NCBI RefSeq assembly: GCF_000787855.1
Contig: NZ_BBPQ01000010.1
Coordinates: forward strand, 79,720 to 143,719
Origin: Streptacidiphilus anmyonensis
Lineage (GTDB): Bacteria > Actinomycetota > Actinomycetes > Streptomycetales > Streptomycetaceae
DNA length: 64,000 nucleotides
Direction of reading: 5' to 3'
Made by a program: the position numbers and the translations under genes. Below, one piece after another: positions 51,780-60,879 of the stretch. The first letter of the stretch is position 1, and the number at the start of each line of letters is the position of its first letter. The notes under the pieces were generated by a model. It did not search any database, was not told where the DNA came from, and saw only the letters and a program-made list of their open reading frames with translations.

Positions 51780-52183
51780 CAGCCACGACGAAGCCGTCCG
51801 GAGACCTCAACTGGCTTCTGGACGACATGGTCCGGCGGGTGCCCGCGATCCGGCACGCGGTGGTGCTGTCCAGCGACGGTCTGGCCACCGGCGCCTCCGG
51901 TGAGCTCGCCCGGGAGGACACCGAGCACCTCGCGGCCGTCGCCTCCGGCTTCCACAGCCTCGCCAAGGGCGCCAGCCGCCACTTCCAGGCCGGCGACGTC
52001 CGGCAGACGATGGTCGAGCTCGACCAGGCGTTCCTCTTCGTCACCGCGGCCGGGGACGGCAGCTGCCTCGCGGTGCTGAGCGAGTCGGACGCCGACGTCG
52101 GCCTGATCGCCTACGAGATGGCCCTGCTGGTCCGCCGTGTCGGCGAGCACCTCGGCACGGATCCGCGGGGCTCGGCGGGGTGA
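51776..52183 (+). CDS. cvnB: Conservon roadblock/LC7 protein CvnB
   Basis: 135 aa, starting inside the end of cvnA (ATGA). It is a single roadblock/LC7 domain: LNWLLDDMVRRVPAIRHAVV, LSSDGLATGASGELAREDTE, LAAVASGFHSLAKGASRHFQ, and VTAAGDGSCLAVLSESDADV. Roadblock proteins regulate small GTPases, here the CvnD GTPase. The stop overlaps the GTG of cvnC. Confidence 0.93.
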   Translation: MTATTKPSGDLNWLLDDMVRRVPAIRHAVVLSSDGLATGASGELAREDTEHLAAVASGFHSLAKGASRHFQAGDVRQTMVELDQAFLFVTAAGDGSCLAVLSESDADVGLIAYEMALLVRRVGEHLGTDPRGSAG

Positions 52184-52656
52184 GACCGATGCGGGGGGAG
52201 CAGGACGGCTTCGGCGGCGTGGACGGCTTCGAGGAGGAGCCGGACGACGCCTTCGACGACCGTGACGCCGACCATGATGCCGACGCCTACGCCGACGAGG
52301 CGGAGCTCGGCCAGCTGGTGCGCCCGTACACCCTCACCCGCGGGCGCACCCGCCACGCCGTCTCCGAGGTGTTCGACCTGGTCACCCAGATCGGCGCCGC
52401 GCCGCGCGAGTCGGGCGGGGGCGAGGAGGAGGCCCAGGACCCCGAACACGAGGCGATCCTGGAGCTGGTGCGGGTCCGCACGCTCTCGGTCGCCGAACTC
52501 GCCGCGGACCTGGACCTGCCGCTCGGCGTGGTGCGCATCCTCCTCGGCGACCTGTTCGAGGCCGAGTTGATCCATGTCACCCGGCCGGTCCCGGCGGCGG
52601 AACTGCCGCACGTCGACATCCTGCGCGAGGTGATCCGGGGCCTGCGCGCGCTCTGA
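52180..52656 (+). CDS. cvnC: Conservon DUF742 protein CvnC
   Basis: 158 aa. After an acidic N-terminus (many Asp/Glu, residues 1-45) comes the DUF742 domain: LVRPYTLTRGRTRHAVSEVF, DLVTQI, then EAILELVRVRTLSVAELAAD and LDLPLGVVRILLGDLFEAEL as a winged-helix core. In other conservons cvnD follows directly with an overlap; here the next conservon gene is 1.3 kb away. CvnC is proposed to link the kinase-like sensor to the GTPase. Confidence 0.92.
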   Translation: MRPMRGEQDGFGGVDGFEEEPDDAFDDRDADHDADAYADEAELGQLVRPYTLTRGRTRHAVSEVFDLVTQIGAAPRESGGGEEEAQDPEHEAILELVRVRTLSVAELAADLDLPLGVVRILLGDLFEAELIHVTRPVPAAELPHVDILREVIRGLRAL

Positions 52657-52771
52657 GACGCGCGCACGGCTCCGGATCACCCGTTCGTCGAAACGGCGCG
52701 GATCGTCCCCCGGACGGGTCGATCGCGCGCCCTCGCGGGCTGGCGGGCGGAGCGCTGGGCAGCTTCGCGGC

Positions 52772-53152
52772 ATGGAGCCACGGATCTGTCCGCCACCCCC
52801 GGTCCCGGTCGTCCCGCCGGTGCGGCCGGGAGGCCCGCACACGCCGCCCAAGCCACCGCCCTTCCCGCCCGCGCCGGTCTGCGCGCGCGTCCATCCGCGC
52901 CCGCCCGCGCACCCGCACCCGCGCCCGCTCCAGCGCCCGCCGGCGCCGCGCCCCACCCCCACCCACCTCCAGCCGCACCCGGCCGTCCACACGCACGCCG
53001 CCACGGCCGTGCCGCGCCCGCTGTCGGCACCCGAGGCGGCGGCCCAGCCCGCCGCCCCCGAGGCCGCGTTCGTCTACGTGGCCATCACCATCCCCGCCCT
53101 GGTGGCCGCCGGGACCGGCGCGTTCCACCAATTCTTCGGAAGGGGACGCTGA
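52772..53152 (+). CDS. Proline-rich protein with C-terminal membrane helix (uncertain)
   Basis: 126 aa. Residues 1-90 are about one third proline with many His and Arg. Residues 98-118 (AFVYVAITIPALVAAGTGAF) form a plausible membrane helix. The stop codon is followed immediately by the GTG of the DUF4239 gene, which favours translation; however, no ribosome site is seen before the ATG and the composition is easy to obtain by chance in this GC content. A shorter protein beginning later is possible. Function unknown. Confidence 0.4.
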   Translation: MEPRICPPPPVPVVPPVRPGGPHTPPKPPPFPPAPVCARVHPRPPAHPHPRPLQRPPAPRPTPTHLQPHPAVHTHAATAVPRPLSAPEAAAQPAAPEAAFVYVAITIPALVAAGTGAFHQFFGRGR

Positions 53153-53890
53153 GTGGACCTCGGTTTCCTGTTCGCCGCGATCGTCGGCCTCGTTCTCGCG
53201 GTGCTCGTGCTCGCCCTCTTCGGCCGCACCAGCCGCTCGCGCGAGGGCAGCTTCTCCGGCAGCGCCCTCGCCTTCCTCGGCTCGGCGTCCCTGTCCTCCT
53301 TCGTGCTCATCGCGGCCTTCCTGATCGCGGGCTCCTGGTCCAACCTCAACACCGCCCGGGGCCACACCCTCGACGAGGCCCGCGCCCTCAACGCCGCCTA
53401 CACCGACGCCGACGCGCACACCCGCCCGCTGCTGCACGCCTACGTGACCTCGGTGATCCACGACGAGTGGCCCGCCATGGCCAAGGGCCAGGCCAGCCCC
53501 GTGTCCTGGCAGCGGCTCGACGCCGTCCGCGCCGAGGTCCTCGCCGAACCCGCCTCCGCCGACCGCGAACAGGAGCTCAGCGACCTCACCGCGGTCTACA
53601 CGACCCGGCAGGTCCGCCTGGCCGACTCCTCGGCGGCGATGCCCTGGCCGCTGTATCCCGCGCTGGTCTGCACGGCGATGCTGGTCCTGCTGTACGCCCC
53701 GATCGCGGGGCTCACCTTCCACCGGCGCGAGGCCGTGGCCCTCGGCCTGGTCGGGGCGGTGGTCGGCTTCGGGGTGTGGATGGTGCTGCACATGACGCAC
53801 CCGTACACCGGCCCGGTCCACGTGACTCCGGTGGCATACACACAATCCCTGCAACGCTTCACGCAGTTGGCGGGAACCGTGCCGAAGTAG
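53153..53890 (+). CDS. DUF4239-like membrane protein
   Basis: 245 aa, GTG start directly after the preceding stop, with GGAAGGGG upstream. It has four hydrophobic helices: LFAAIVGLVLAVLVLALFG at the N-terminus, SLSSFVLIAAFLIAGSW, YPALVCTAMLVLLYAPIAGL and GLVGAVVGFGVWMVLHM. The central soluble part with TLDEARALNAAYTDADAHTR matches DUF4239 proteins (bestrophin-like helical pattern), common in Streptomyces. It is inserted between cvnC and cvnD. Role unknown, possibly a channel-like membrane partner of the conservon. Confidence 0.75.
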   Translation: MDLGFLFAAIVGLVLAVLVLALFGRTSRSREGSFSGSALAFLGSASLSSFVLIAAFLIAGSWSNLNTARGHTLDEARALNAAYTDADAHTRPLLHAYVTSVIHDEWPAMAKGQASPVSWQRLDAVRAEVLAEPASADREQELSDLTAVYTTRQVRLADSSAAMPWPLYPALVCTAMLVLLYAPIAGLTFHRREAVALGLVGAVVGFGVWMVLHMTHPYTGPVHVTPVAYTQSLQRFTQLAGTVPK

Positions 53891-53961
53891 CGGGCCTTCG
53901 CGCGCGAGCCGAGGGGGCGCGGTTCCGCATGCCGGTCGGTATTGCCTATGATGCGCGCGTG

Positions 53962-54540
53962 ATGCGTGGCACGAAGGGAGACGGCTCGTTCGTCGCCGTC
54001 AAGATCCTGGTCGCGGGCGGCTTCGGCGCGGGCAAGACGACGCTGGTCGGGGCCGTCAGTGAGATCCGGCCGTTGCGGACGGAGGAACGACTGAGCGCGG
54101 CGGGGCGTCCCGTCGACGACACGCACGGGGTGGAGGGCAAGACCACCACCACCGTCGCCATGGACTTCGGCCGGATCGACATCCGGGAGGGGCTGGCGGT
54201 CTACCTCTTCGGCACACCCGGCCAGGACCGCTTCTGGTTCGTCTGGGACGAGCTGGCCCAAGGGGCGCTGGGCGCGGTCGTGCTCGCGGACACCCGGCGG
54301 CTGGAGGACTGCTTCCCGTCCGTCGACTACTTCGAGCGGCGCGGCATCCCGTTCGTCGTGGCCGTCAACTGCTTCGAGGGCGCGCAGCTCTACCCGGCGG
54401 ACCAGGTGCGCGACGCGCTCGACCTCGGCGCGCACGTGCCGGTGGTGCTCTGCGACGCGCGGGAGCGGGACTCCGTCAAGGAGGTCCTCGTGCACGTCGT
54501 CGAACTCGCGCTCACCGAGCGGGAGTCCGTCTACAGCTGA
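53962..54540 (+). CDS. cvnD: Conservon small GTPase CvnD
   Basis: 192 aa from ATG 53962 (a GTG one codon earlier is possible). Small-GTPase motifs are visible: G1 VAGGFGAGKTTLVGAVSE, switch region SAAGRPVDDTHGVEGKTTTT, G3 LFGTPGQDRFWFVWDE, and a VVAVNCFEG block in place of NKxD, typical of the MglA-like ATP/GTP-binding proteins of conservons. It is separated from cvnC by two other genes, unlike the compact four-gene arrangement usually seen. It may have its own promoter in the 71 bp upstream. Confidence 0.92.
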   Translation: MRGTKGDGSFVAVKILVAGGFGAGKTTLVGAVSEIRPLRTEERLSAAGRPVDDTHGVEGKTTTTVAMDFGRIDIREGLAVYLFGTPGQDRFWFVWDELAQGALGAVVLADTRRLEDCFPSVDYFERRGIPFVVAVNCFEGAQLYPADQVRDALDLGAHVPVVLCDARERDSVKEVLVHVVELALTERESVYS

Positions 54541-54592
54541 GCGGGCCGGAGGCGGTCGGCCCGGTCGACCCTGGTCGGCCCGGACAGCGTGG

Positions 54593-56353
54593 TCAGCGCG
54601 GGGAGAGCCGCAGCCGCGCGTTGGTGACCGTCATCGGACGGTCGGTGAGGATCGTCAGCAGCGTCGTCCCGGCCGGGTCGGGCGCGAGCGGGGAGCCGAC
54701 GCGCCGCAGCACGTAGACGGCACTGCCGTGCGGCGGGACGGCGGCGGGGCCGGAGACGATCCGCCAGCCGGTGTCGGGCCAGGCGCTGACGCTGACGGCG
54801 AAGGCGGGCCGAAGCGGCGTCCCGCCGGTGTTGCGCACGCTCGCGGTGATCCGGACCAGGCCGGTGAGGCGCGCCGGGCGCCCGGCCTGCGGGCCGGTGG
54901 CGGTCGCGGCGAGACGCAGGGGGGACGGGGTGAGCACGGCGGTCAGCAGCAGGGCGAGGGCGGGCGCCACCAGCAGCGGCGGCAGCGCGAGGCGCACCGT
55001 CCGGCGGCGCAGCGGCGCGGGCCGCCAGGCCCAGGCCACGGCGAACAGGGCCCGCTCGTTGCAGGCCAGCGCGACCAGCCAGAGCGGGGCCAGCAGCACG
55101 AAGTACGTCTCGGTGGAGCGGGCGGAGAGGAAGAAGGCGGGCCAGGGCAGCAGCGCCAGCGCGGGGGCCAGCCGGGCCGGCCAGAGCACCAGCGCCGCGA
55201 GGGTGGCCAGCAGGGCGGCGGCCGCCGCCGCCGAGTACAGACCGAGGGCGCCGCTGCCGGAGGTGAGCCAGAGACTGATGTCGACCGGCCCCAGCCCCTG
55301 CGGAGACGCGTGCTGGGTCAGCACGGTCAGCACGCCCGGCAGCCACGCGCGGCGGTCGACGACCACGGTCGGCAGGTTCAGCAGCAGGAACACCCCCGCG
55401 GCCACGGCCGCGTAACGGCCCGCCACCGTGACGGCGGGTCGCCAGCGGCCGAACTCGCCGCGCCGCAGCAGCAGCACCCCGACCAGCAGGAACACGGTGA
55501 GGAACCAGGCGAGTTGGTGCGCGGCGTCGGCGGCGCCCAGGCAGCAGGCGGAGACGACGCCGGTCCGGCCCAGCCGCCCGCCGGCGCCGATCCCGCTCCA
55601 ACCGGCCAGCACGACCACGAGGAAGGGCAGTGTCAGGAACACCGGGTAGCCGTCGCGGGCGTAGAGGAACATCCAGCTCGTCGCGAACACCAGCACCGTC
55701 GCCGCGGGCCGCAGCGCGGCCGGCAGCAGCCGGAACATCAGCGCGGCCGCGACGACCAGCGCACCCAGGCACCACAGGCCGGTCACCGGCAGCCAGGTCG
55801 GCGCCGGGAGCGGCCCGTGCGCGGTGAAGGGCGCGGTCAGCAGCACGCTCAGCGGCGGGTAGCCGAAGGTGTCCGCGGTGGCGCCGCTCATCAACGGCGT
55901 CATGCCGACGTGGAACAGCCGCGCCGTGTCGGTGAAGTGGACGCCGTAGACGTGCCCTCCCGCGACGAGGGAGCGTGCCGCCGTCGTCACCAGCGCGGCC
56001 TCGTCGTCGTGGTACGTGGGCACCCGGGTCCCGGTCGCCTCGGCCGTCTGGAGCCCGAGCCTGGCCACGGCGGCGACGAGCACCGCCACGTCCAGGCGGC
56101 GCAGCGGCAGGTCGTCGCGGGCCACGGCGACGATCAGGGCCAGCACCAGCAGCGCGCCGTACAGCAGCCCGAAGCCGACGCTGAGGTAGACGCGGGAGAC
56201 CGCCTCGTTGCGCAGCAGGGTCGGCAGTCCTTGGAACAGCGCGACCACGGCGAGGAGGGAGAGGACGCGATGGGCGAGCGTCGGCGAGACCGCCGCCGAC
56301 CGCACCGGTGTGGAACGGTCCGGGTGGCGGTCCGTCAGGGCACGAGTCGTCAT
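54593..56353 (-). CDS. Polytopic membrane protein, GT-C glycosyltransferase-like
   Basis: 586 aa from MTTRALTDRH at 56353. About eleven hydrophobic helices run through residues 25-470, and the first large extracytoplasmic loop contains VPTYHDDEAALVTTAARSLV and GGHVYGVHFTDTARL, an Asp-rich loop as in GT-C enzymes that use polyprenyl-phosphate sugars. FGYPPLSVLLTAPF follows, also typical. The C-terminal 110 residues form a beta-rich extracytoplasmic domain (VRITASVRNTGGTPLRPAFA ... TNARLRLSPR). It converges on cvnD. Substrate unknown. Confidence 0.7.
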   Translation of the reverse strand: MTTRALTDRHPDRSTPVRSAAVSPTLAHRVLSLLAVVALFQGLPTLLRNEAVSRVYLSVGFGLLYGALLVLALIVAVARDDLPLRRLDVAVLVAAVARLGLQTAEATGTRVPTYHDDEAALVTTAARSLVAGGHVYGVHFTDTARLFHVGMTPLMSGATADTFGYPPLSVLLTAPFTAHGPLPAPTWLPVTGLWCLGALVVAAALMFRLLPAALRPAATVLVFATSWMFLYARDGYPVFLTLPFLVVVLAGWSGIGAGGRLGRTGVVSACCLGAADAAHQLAWFLTVFLLVGVLLLRRGEFGRWRPAVTVAGRYAAVAAGVFLLLNLPTVVVDRRAWLPGVLTVLTQHASPQGLGPVDISLWLTSGSGALGLYSAAAAAALLATLAALVLWPARLAPALALLPWPAFFLSARSTETYFVLLAPLWLVALACNERALFAVAWAWRPAPLRRRTVRLALPPLLVAPALALLLTAVLTPSPLRLAATATGPQAGRPARLTGLVRITASVRNTGGTPLRPAFAVSVSAWPDTGWRIVSGPAAVPPHGSAVYVLRRVGSPLAPDPAGTTLLTILTDRPMTVTNARLRLSPR

Positions 56354-56568
56354 GGCGAGGCCGACCGTAGCCGACCGCACCGGGCCCCACCGGCCACGAC
56401 GGTCGCGTTACGCGAACGAGTGACAGGGCGGCTCGCGCTGTTCGCCCGTTCGGCCGAACGGCGTGCGCGCGCTCGGCCGGACGGCGAAGACGGGCGGAAT
56501 CCCACCCCCCGGCGCCAAACCCCCTGCGCTACCCGCACAATGGTTCTTCACGGGAGCAACACAGCGCG

Positions 56569-57291
56569 ATGCGCGGCAGCACGGAAGGCGGTGACGGTAC
56601 GGAGATGGGCGACGCGGTGATCGGCGGACCGGACGCGGTTCCGCTGCGGCCCAAGCGGCTGGCGGTGCCGACGTGGCGACGGCTGCTCGGCCTCGCCATC
56701 ACTCTGGCGGCGTTCGCGGCGGTGGCCTTCGTCGGCCAGGCCGTCGGCTGGCTGACGGCGGCCCAGTCCTCGGCGCGCGCCGCGCAGGCGGCGGACGGGC
56801 GGGCCCACCTGCTGGTGCTGGCGCTGCGCCAGCTCGCCCCGAACGGCCAGCCGGCGGAGGCACGGTTCGGGCAGGTGGGCGGCGGGCTCGGGGCGGTCCT
56901 GGTGCGGGACGACCCGCGCGGCGCGGCGGGCATGCTGCTGACCGTCCAGATCACGGCGCACGCGACCACGGGCGCGTTCGGCGGCCGCCAGGAGGTCAGC
57001 GTGGCGCGCTGCTACACGGTCGACTGGCAGCCGCCGGAGGTCTCCGGCCCGACGTCCGTGCGCTGCCCGGTCACGCCGGAGGTGCCGGACGGCATGGAGG
57101 GCGCTGCGCAGCTGGCGCAGGACCTCAACTCGATCGGCGGCCTCGGCACCGGCAAGTACGTCGCCGCGGGGGTGAACGGCGCCTGTGCCTTCGGCGTGCA
57201 GAGCAGAAACGGTTTTCTCGCCTGGCCGGCCCCGACGCTCACCCCCTGCGACGCCACCCACGCGGCCGCCGCCGCGGCCGTCCAGGACTGA
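56569..57291 (+). CDS. Membrane-anchored hypothetical protein
   Basis: 240 aa (a second ATG at residue 13 may be the start). One membrane helix (LLGLAITLAAFAAVAFVGQA, residues 39-60) is followed by an extracytoplasmic domain of about 170 residues with three Cys (VARCYTVDWQPPEVS, VRCPVTPEVPDG, NGACAFGVQSRNG). The pattern HLLVLALRQLAPNGQPAEAR resembles secreted-domain proteins of unknown function in Streptomyces. It is followed by a 495-bp intergenic region with repeats. No catalytic motif is seen. Confidence 0.75.
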   Translation: MRGSTEGGDGTEMGDAVIGGPDAVPLRPKRLAVPTWRRLLGLAITLAAFAAVAFVGQAVGWLTAAQSSARAAQAADGRAHLLVLALRQLAPNGQPAEARFGQVGGGLGAVLVRDDPRGAAGMLLTVQITAHATTGAFGGRQEVSVARCYTVDWQPPEVSGPTSVRCPVTPEVPDGMEGAAQLAQDLNSIGGLGTGKYVAAGVNGACAFGVQSRNGFLAWPAPTLTPCDATHAAAAAAVQD

Positions 57292-57786
57292 CCGGAGCGC
57301 GTCCCTCACAGCCCGACAGCCCAACCGGGCCGTCGCCGAGCCCCCGGGCGTCAGTTCCCGGCGCCTCCAGCGGTCTCCCGCCCCGGGAGGGCGGCCTGCG
57401 CGCCGTTCCGGGCCGTCTGCGGTGGGCCGCCCGGGACTCCGGTCGTCCGGCCCGCCGGGCTCCGGACGGTCATGCCGTCGCGCGGCGGGGTCGGCCCAGC
57501 GGGACCCCTGCCCGGGGCACTCGGGGCGTCGGTTCGGGTGTGGGCAGGGGTCTCCCGCACCGGGAGGGCCGCCTGCGATGAGCCCCCGGGACTCGGGTTG
57601 TCCGGCCCGTCGGGCTCCGGTACGGTCCTCCGGCCCGCGTCGGAGTTGCCCAGCGGGACCCCTGCCCGGGGCACTCGGGGCGTCGGTTCGGGTGTGGGCA
57701 GGGGGCACCCGCGCCGTCCGGCGCGTCGGGGTCCGGCGCGGGCCCGCCGGCCCGCGTCGGGGGTGGGGCTGGGACAGAATGATCGG
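57292..57786. repeat. Decayed tandem repeats, ~154-bp unit, in a 495-bp intergenic region
   Basis: A 57-bp stretch beginning GCCCAGCGGGACCCCTGCCC is present without change at 57494-57550 and 57648-57704 (offset 154). Around it, similarity continues: the CCGGGAGGGCGGCCTGCG, GACTCCGGTCGTCCGGCCCG and GGGCTCCGG blocks near 57386-57470 recur near 57560-57625 and, weakly, near 57705-57760. So there are about three copies, the first and last diverged. No gene is supported in this stretch, although a frame runs into the oxidoreductase gene downstream. Confidence 0.75.
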
Positions 57787-60654
57787 GTGACCGTCCGGAG
57801 CCTCGAAGAGGAACTGCGTGCCGCCCTGCGCGGGGAGGTGGACTTCGGGGCCGCCCAGCGCGGGGTCTACGCCTACGACGCGTCGAACTACCGTCAGGTG
57901 CCGCTCGGGGTGGTGAAACCGGCGTGTACCGACGACGTGCGGGCGGCGGTCGCGCTGGCGCGGGCGCACGGGGTGCCGGTGCTCGCGCGCGGGGCGGGGA
58001 CCAGCATCGGAGGGCAGGCGATCAGCCCCGGCGCGCTGGTGCTGGACTTCCGGGCCGGGCTCGGCGGTCTCCCGGCCGACGCCGTCGACCCGCACGCGCG
58101 CACCGCGCGCGTGCGGCCGGGGACGGTGCTGGACGAGCTGCAGCGGGCGGCCGCGCCGCACGCGCTGCGGTTCGGGCCGGATCCGTCCACCCACAGTCGG
58201 TGCACGCTCGGCGGCATGATCGGCAACGACTCCTGCGGCGCGCACTCCGTCGCGTACGGACGGACCTCCGACAACGTCCGCTCGCTCGACCTGCTGCTCG
58301 CCGACGGCACCGAGCTCACCGTCCACGGCCCGCGGACGGCCGCCGAGCGGCAGGCCATGCTGCGCGAGCCCGGCCCTGTCGGCGCTCTCCACCGGGCGCT
58401 TCACGAGCTCACCGAAAGCCACCTCGTGACCCTGCGTCAGGGATTTCCGCGGCTCCCCCGGCGCGGATCCGGCATCGCGCTCGACGCGCTGCTGCCCGAG
58501 CGCGGCTTCGACCTCGTGCGGGCGCTGACCGGGACGGAGGGGACCTGCGCGATCGTGCTCGGCGCCACCGTCGACCTGGTGCCGCGACCGGACCGGACCG
58601 CGCTGGTCGTCGCCGGGTACGCCGACGAGACGGCCGCGGCCGAGGCCGTCGTCGAGCTGCTGCCCCTGAATCCGCTGACCGCGGAGGGGATGGGCGCCGA
58701 CCTGATCCGTTCGGACGCGGCCCGTGCGCTGCTGCCGAAGGGCGGCGGGTGGCTCTTCCTGGAGGCCGAGGCGGGCGACCACGCCCGCGCGATCGAGCGC
58801 GCCGTGCGCGGGCAGGGCGCGGACGTGGCCGTCGTCTCCGACGCGGCCGGGCAGCGGGCGCTGTGGCGGGTGCGCGAGGCCGCCGCAGGGACCGCGACGC
58901 GCGGGCCGGACGGACAGGAGGCGTGGCCGGGCTGGGAGGACTCGGCCGTGCCGCCGCAGCGGCTCGCCCCCTACCTGCGCGAGCTGCGCGCGCTCACCGC
59001 CGAACACGGGCTGCGCGGCACCCCGTTCGGGCACTTCGGCGAGGGCTGCGTGCACCTGCGGCTCGACTTCCCGCTGGACGCCCCGGCCGACGGCCGCTTC
59101 CGGCGCTTCCTGACCGAGGCGGCCGAACTCGTGGTGCGCCACGGCGGCTCGCTCTCCGGCGAGCACGGCGACGGCCAGGCGCGCGCGGAGCTGCTGGGCC
59201 TGATGTACCCGCCGGAGGTGCTCGCGCTCTTCGCCCGCTTCACGGCCCTCTTCGACCCGGGGGACCTGCTCAACCCCGGCAACCTCACGGACCCGCGTCC
59301 GCTCGACGCGGACCTGCGCCAGCCGGGCCTGCCGCGCGCGCTGCCGCTCGCCGACGGCGCGCGCCGCTGCGTGGGCGTCGGCGCGTGCGTCGCGGACGAC
59401 CCGGCGGCCGTGATGTGCCCCAGCTACGCCGCCACCCGCGACGAGCGGCACTCGACGCGCGGGCGGGCCCGGCTGCTCGGCGAGCTGCTGCGCGGCACAT
59501 TGACGGGGGAGGGGCCGATCACGGACGGGTGGCGCTCGCGCGAGGTGCTGGGCGCACTGGACCTGTGCCTGTCCTGCAAGGGCTGCGCGAGCGACTGCCC
59601 GGTCCATGTCGACATGGCGACCTACAAGTCGGAGTTCCTGCACCGGCACTACCGCCGCAGGCTCCGGCCGCGCGTGCACTACGCGCTCGGCGGCCTGCCG
59701 CGCCTGCTGCGCCTGCTGCACACCCTCCCGGGCGTGGGCCGCGCGGCGCGCCTGGCGCTGCGCGCGCGACCGCTCGCGGCCCTCGCCCGCGCGGTGGCCG
59801 GGACCGCCCCGGAGCGGCCGCTGCCGCAGATCCCGCCCGCGTCGTTCGCCCGTTCCTACGAGCCGCCCGCCGACGGGCGGCCGGTGCTGCTCTGGCCCGA
59901 CACCTTCGGCAACCACCTCGACCCCGACGTCCTGCGCGCCGGCGCCGTGGTGCTGACGCGGCTCGGCTTCCGTCCGCTGCTGCCGCCGGGTCCCGTCTGC
60001 TGCGGCCTGACCTACGTGAGCACCGGCCGCCTCGACGCCGCCCGCCGGACCGTGGCCCGCACCCTCGGCGTCCTCGCGCAGGCAGCCGACGACCTTGCGT
60101 CCAACGGCCTTGCGTCCGACGGCCTTGCGGTCGTGGTGCTGGAGCCGAGCTGCGCCGCCGCGCTGCGCGAGGAGCTGCCCCGGCTGCTGCCCGACGACCC
60201 GAGGGCGGCCCGACTCGCGGCGCGCGTGCGCACCTTCGCCGAGTTCCTGGACGAGCAGGCGCCGCCCGACGGGCTGCCGCAGGCGCGCGCCGAACTGCGC
60301 GACGCGCTGGCGCAGACGCACTGCCACCAGCACGCCGTGCTGGGCACCGGCGCCGACGAGCGGGTGGCCGCGCGGGCCGGGCTGGACGTGCGGCGGCTGC
60401 CGCCGTCCTGCTGCGGCCTGGCGGGCAACTTCGGGTTCGAGCGCGGGCACCACGCGGTCTCCGTCGCGTCGGCGGAGCGGGTCCTGCTGCCGGCGCTGCG
60501 CGCCGAACCGGGGGTGCGGGTCCTGGCGGACGGGTTCAGCTGCCGCACCCAGATCGCCCAACTCGCGGACGGCCGCAAGGCCTTGCATCTCGCGCAGCTG
60601 CTGCGGGAGGTGCTTGAGGGGGCGGTGGGACCGGAGGGCGAGCAGGCTCCGTAG
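57787..60654 (+). CDS. FAD-linked oxidase fused to Fe-S/CCG domains (D-lactate/glycolate dehydrogenase-like)
   Basis: 955 aa from GTG 57787. The N-terminal part is a PCMH-type FAD-binding domain (VLARGAGTSIGGQAISPGAL, DPSTHSRCTLGGMIGNDSCG) followed by the FAD-oxidase C-terminal domain ending in GEHGDGQARAELLGLMYPPE and DPGDLLNPGNL. Two [4Fe-4S] motifs come next (CVGVGACVADDPAAVMCPSY and CLSCKGCASDCPVHVDM), then two CCG domains (GPVCCGLTYVSTGR and LPPSCCGLAGNFG). This is the single-chain architecture of GlcD/GlcF-type or Ydi-type D-2-hydroxyacid dehydrogenases passing electrons to the quinone pool. Substrate not determined. A strong terminator follows. Confidence 0.9.
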   Translation: MTVRSLEEELRAALRGEVDFGAAQRGVYAYDASNYRQVPLGVVKPACTDDVRAAVALARAHGVPVLARGAGTSIGGQAISPGALVLDFRAGLGGLPADAVDPHARTARVRPGTVLDELQRAAAPHALRFGPDPSTHSRCTLGGMIGNDSCGAHSVAYGRTSDNVRSLDLLLADGTELTVHGPRTAAERQAMLREPGPVGALHRALHELTESHLVTLRQGFPRLPRRGSGIALDALLPERGFDLVRALTGTEGTCAIVLGATVDLVPRPDRTALVVAGYADETAAAEAVVELLPLNPLTAEGMGADLIRSDAARALLPKGGGWLFLEAEAGDHARAIERAVRGQGADVAVVSDAAGQRALWRVREAAAGTATRGPDGQEAWPGWEDSAVPPQRLAPYLRELRALTAEHGLRGTPFGHFGEGCVHLRLDFPLDAPADGRFRRFLTEAAELVVRHGGSLSGEHGDGQARAELLGLMYPPEVLALFARFTALFDPGDLLNPGNLTDPRPLDADLRQPGLPRALPLADGARRCVGVGACVADDPAAVMCPSYAATRDERHSTRGRARLLGELLRGTLTGEGPITDGWRSREVLGALDLCLSCKGCASDCPVHVDMATYKSEFLHRHYRRRLRPRVHYALGGLPRLLRLLHTLPGVGRAARLALRARPLAALARAVAGTAPERPLPQIPPASFARSYEPPADGRPVLLWPDTFGNHLDPDVLRAGAVVLTRLGFRPLLPPGPVCCGLTYVSTGRLDAARRTVARTLGVLAQAADDLASNGLASDGLAVVVLEPSCAAALREELPRLLPDDPRAARLAARVRTFAEFLDEQAPPDGLPQARAELRDALAQTHCHQHAVLGTGADERVAARAGLDVRRLPPSCCGLAGNFGFERGHHAVSVASAERVLLPALRAEPGVRVLADGFSCRTQIAQLADGRKALHLAQLLREVLEGAVGPEGEQAP

Positions 60655-60686
60655 CCGCTTGCAGCAACCACCACAAGGCTCTGACC

Positions 60687-60715
60687 GGCCGCGCGGCATC
60701 TGGTGCCGCGCGGCC
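60687..60715 (+). terminator. Perfect 12-bp hairpin terminator after the oxidoreductase
   Basis: GGCCGCGCGGCA (60687-60698) and its exact reverse complement (60704-60715) around a 5-nt loop, 33 nt after the stop codon. Confidence 0.8.
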
Positions 60716-60767
60716 GCCGTCGTCTCGCGGCAACACCGTGGACACGCGCAGGTAACGATCCCGCTGT

Positions 60768-60788
60768 CTTGCAGAAAATTGCTGCAAG
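60768..60788 (+). promoter_or_regulatory. LacI-family (MalR-like) operator upstream of malE
   Basis: CTTGCAG-AAAATTG-CTGCAAG: two exact 7-bp arms around a 7-bp AT-rich centre, 92 nt before the malE start. The CTTGCAG half-site is of the kind bound by MalR in Streptomyces maltose operons. A further lone CTTGCAG lies at 60659-60665. It would repress malEFG in the absence of maltose or maltodextrin. Confidence 0.7.
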
Positions 60789-60879
60789 GACTTTCCAGTG
60801 CGCTCACACCGCTGTTACGTTCCTCCCCAAGCCCAGCGGCAGTGCGGCTCTGGGCATCCCACCCCTGAAGGAGTGCACG

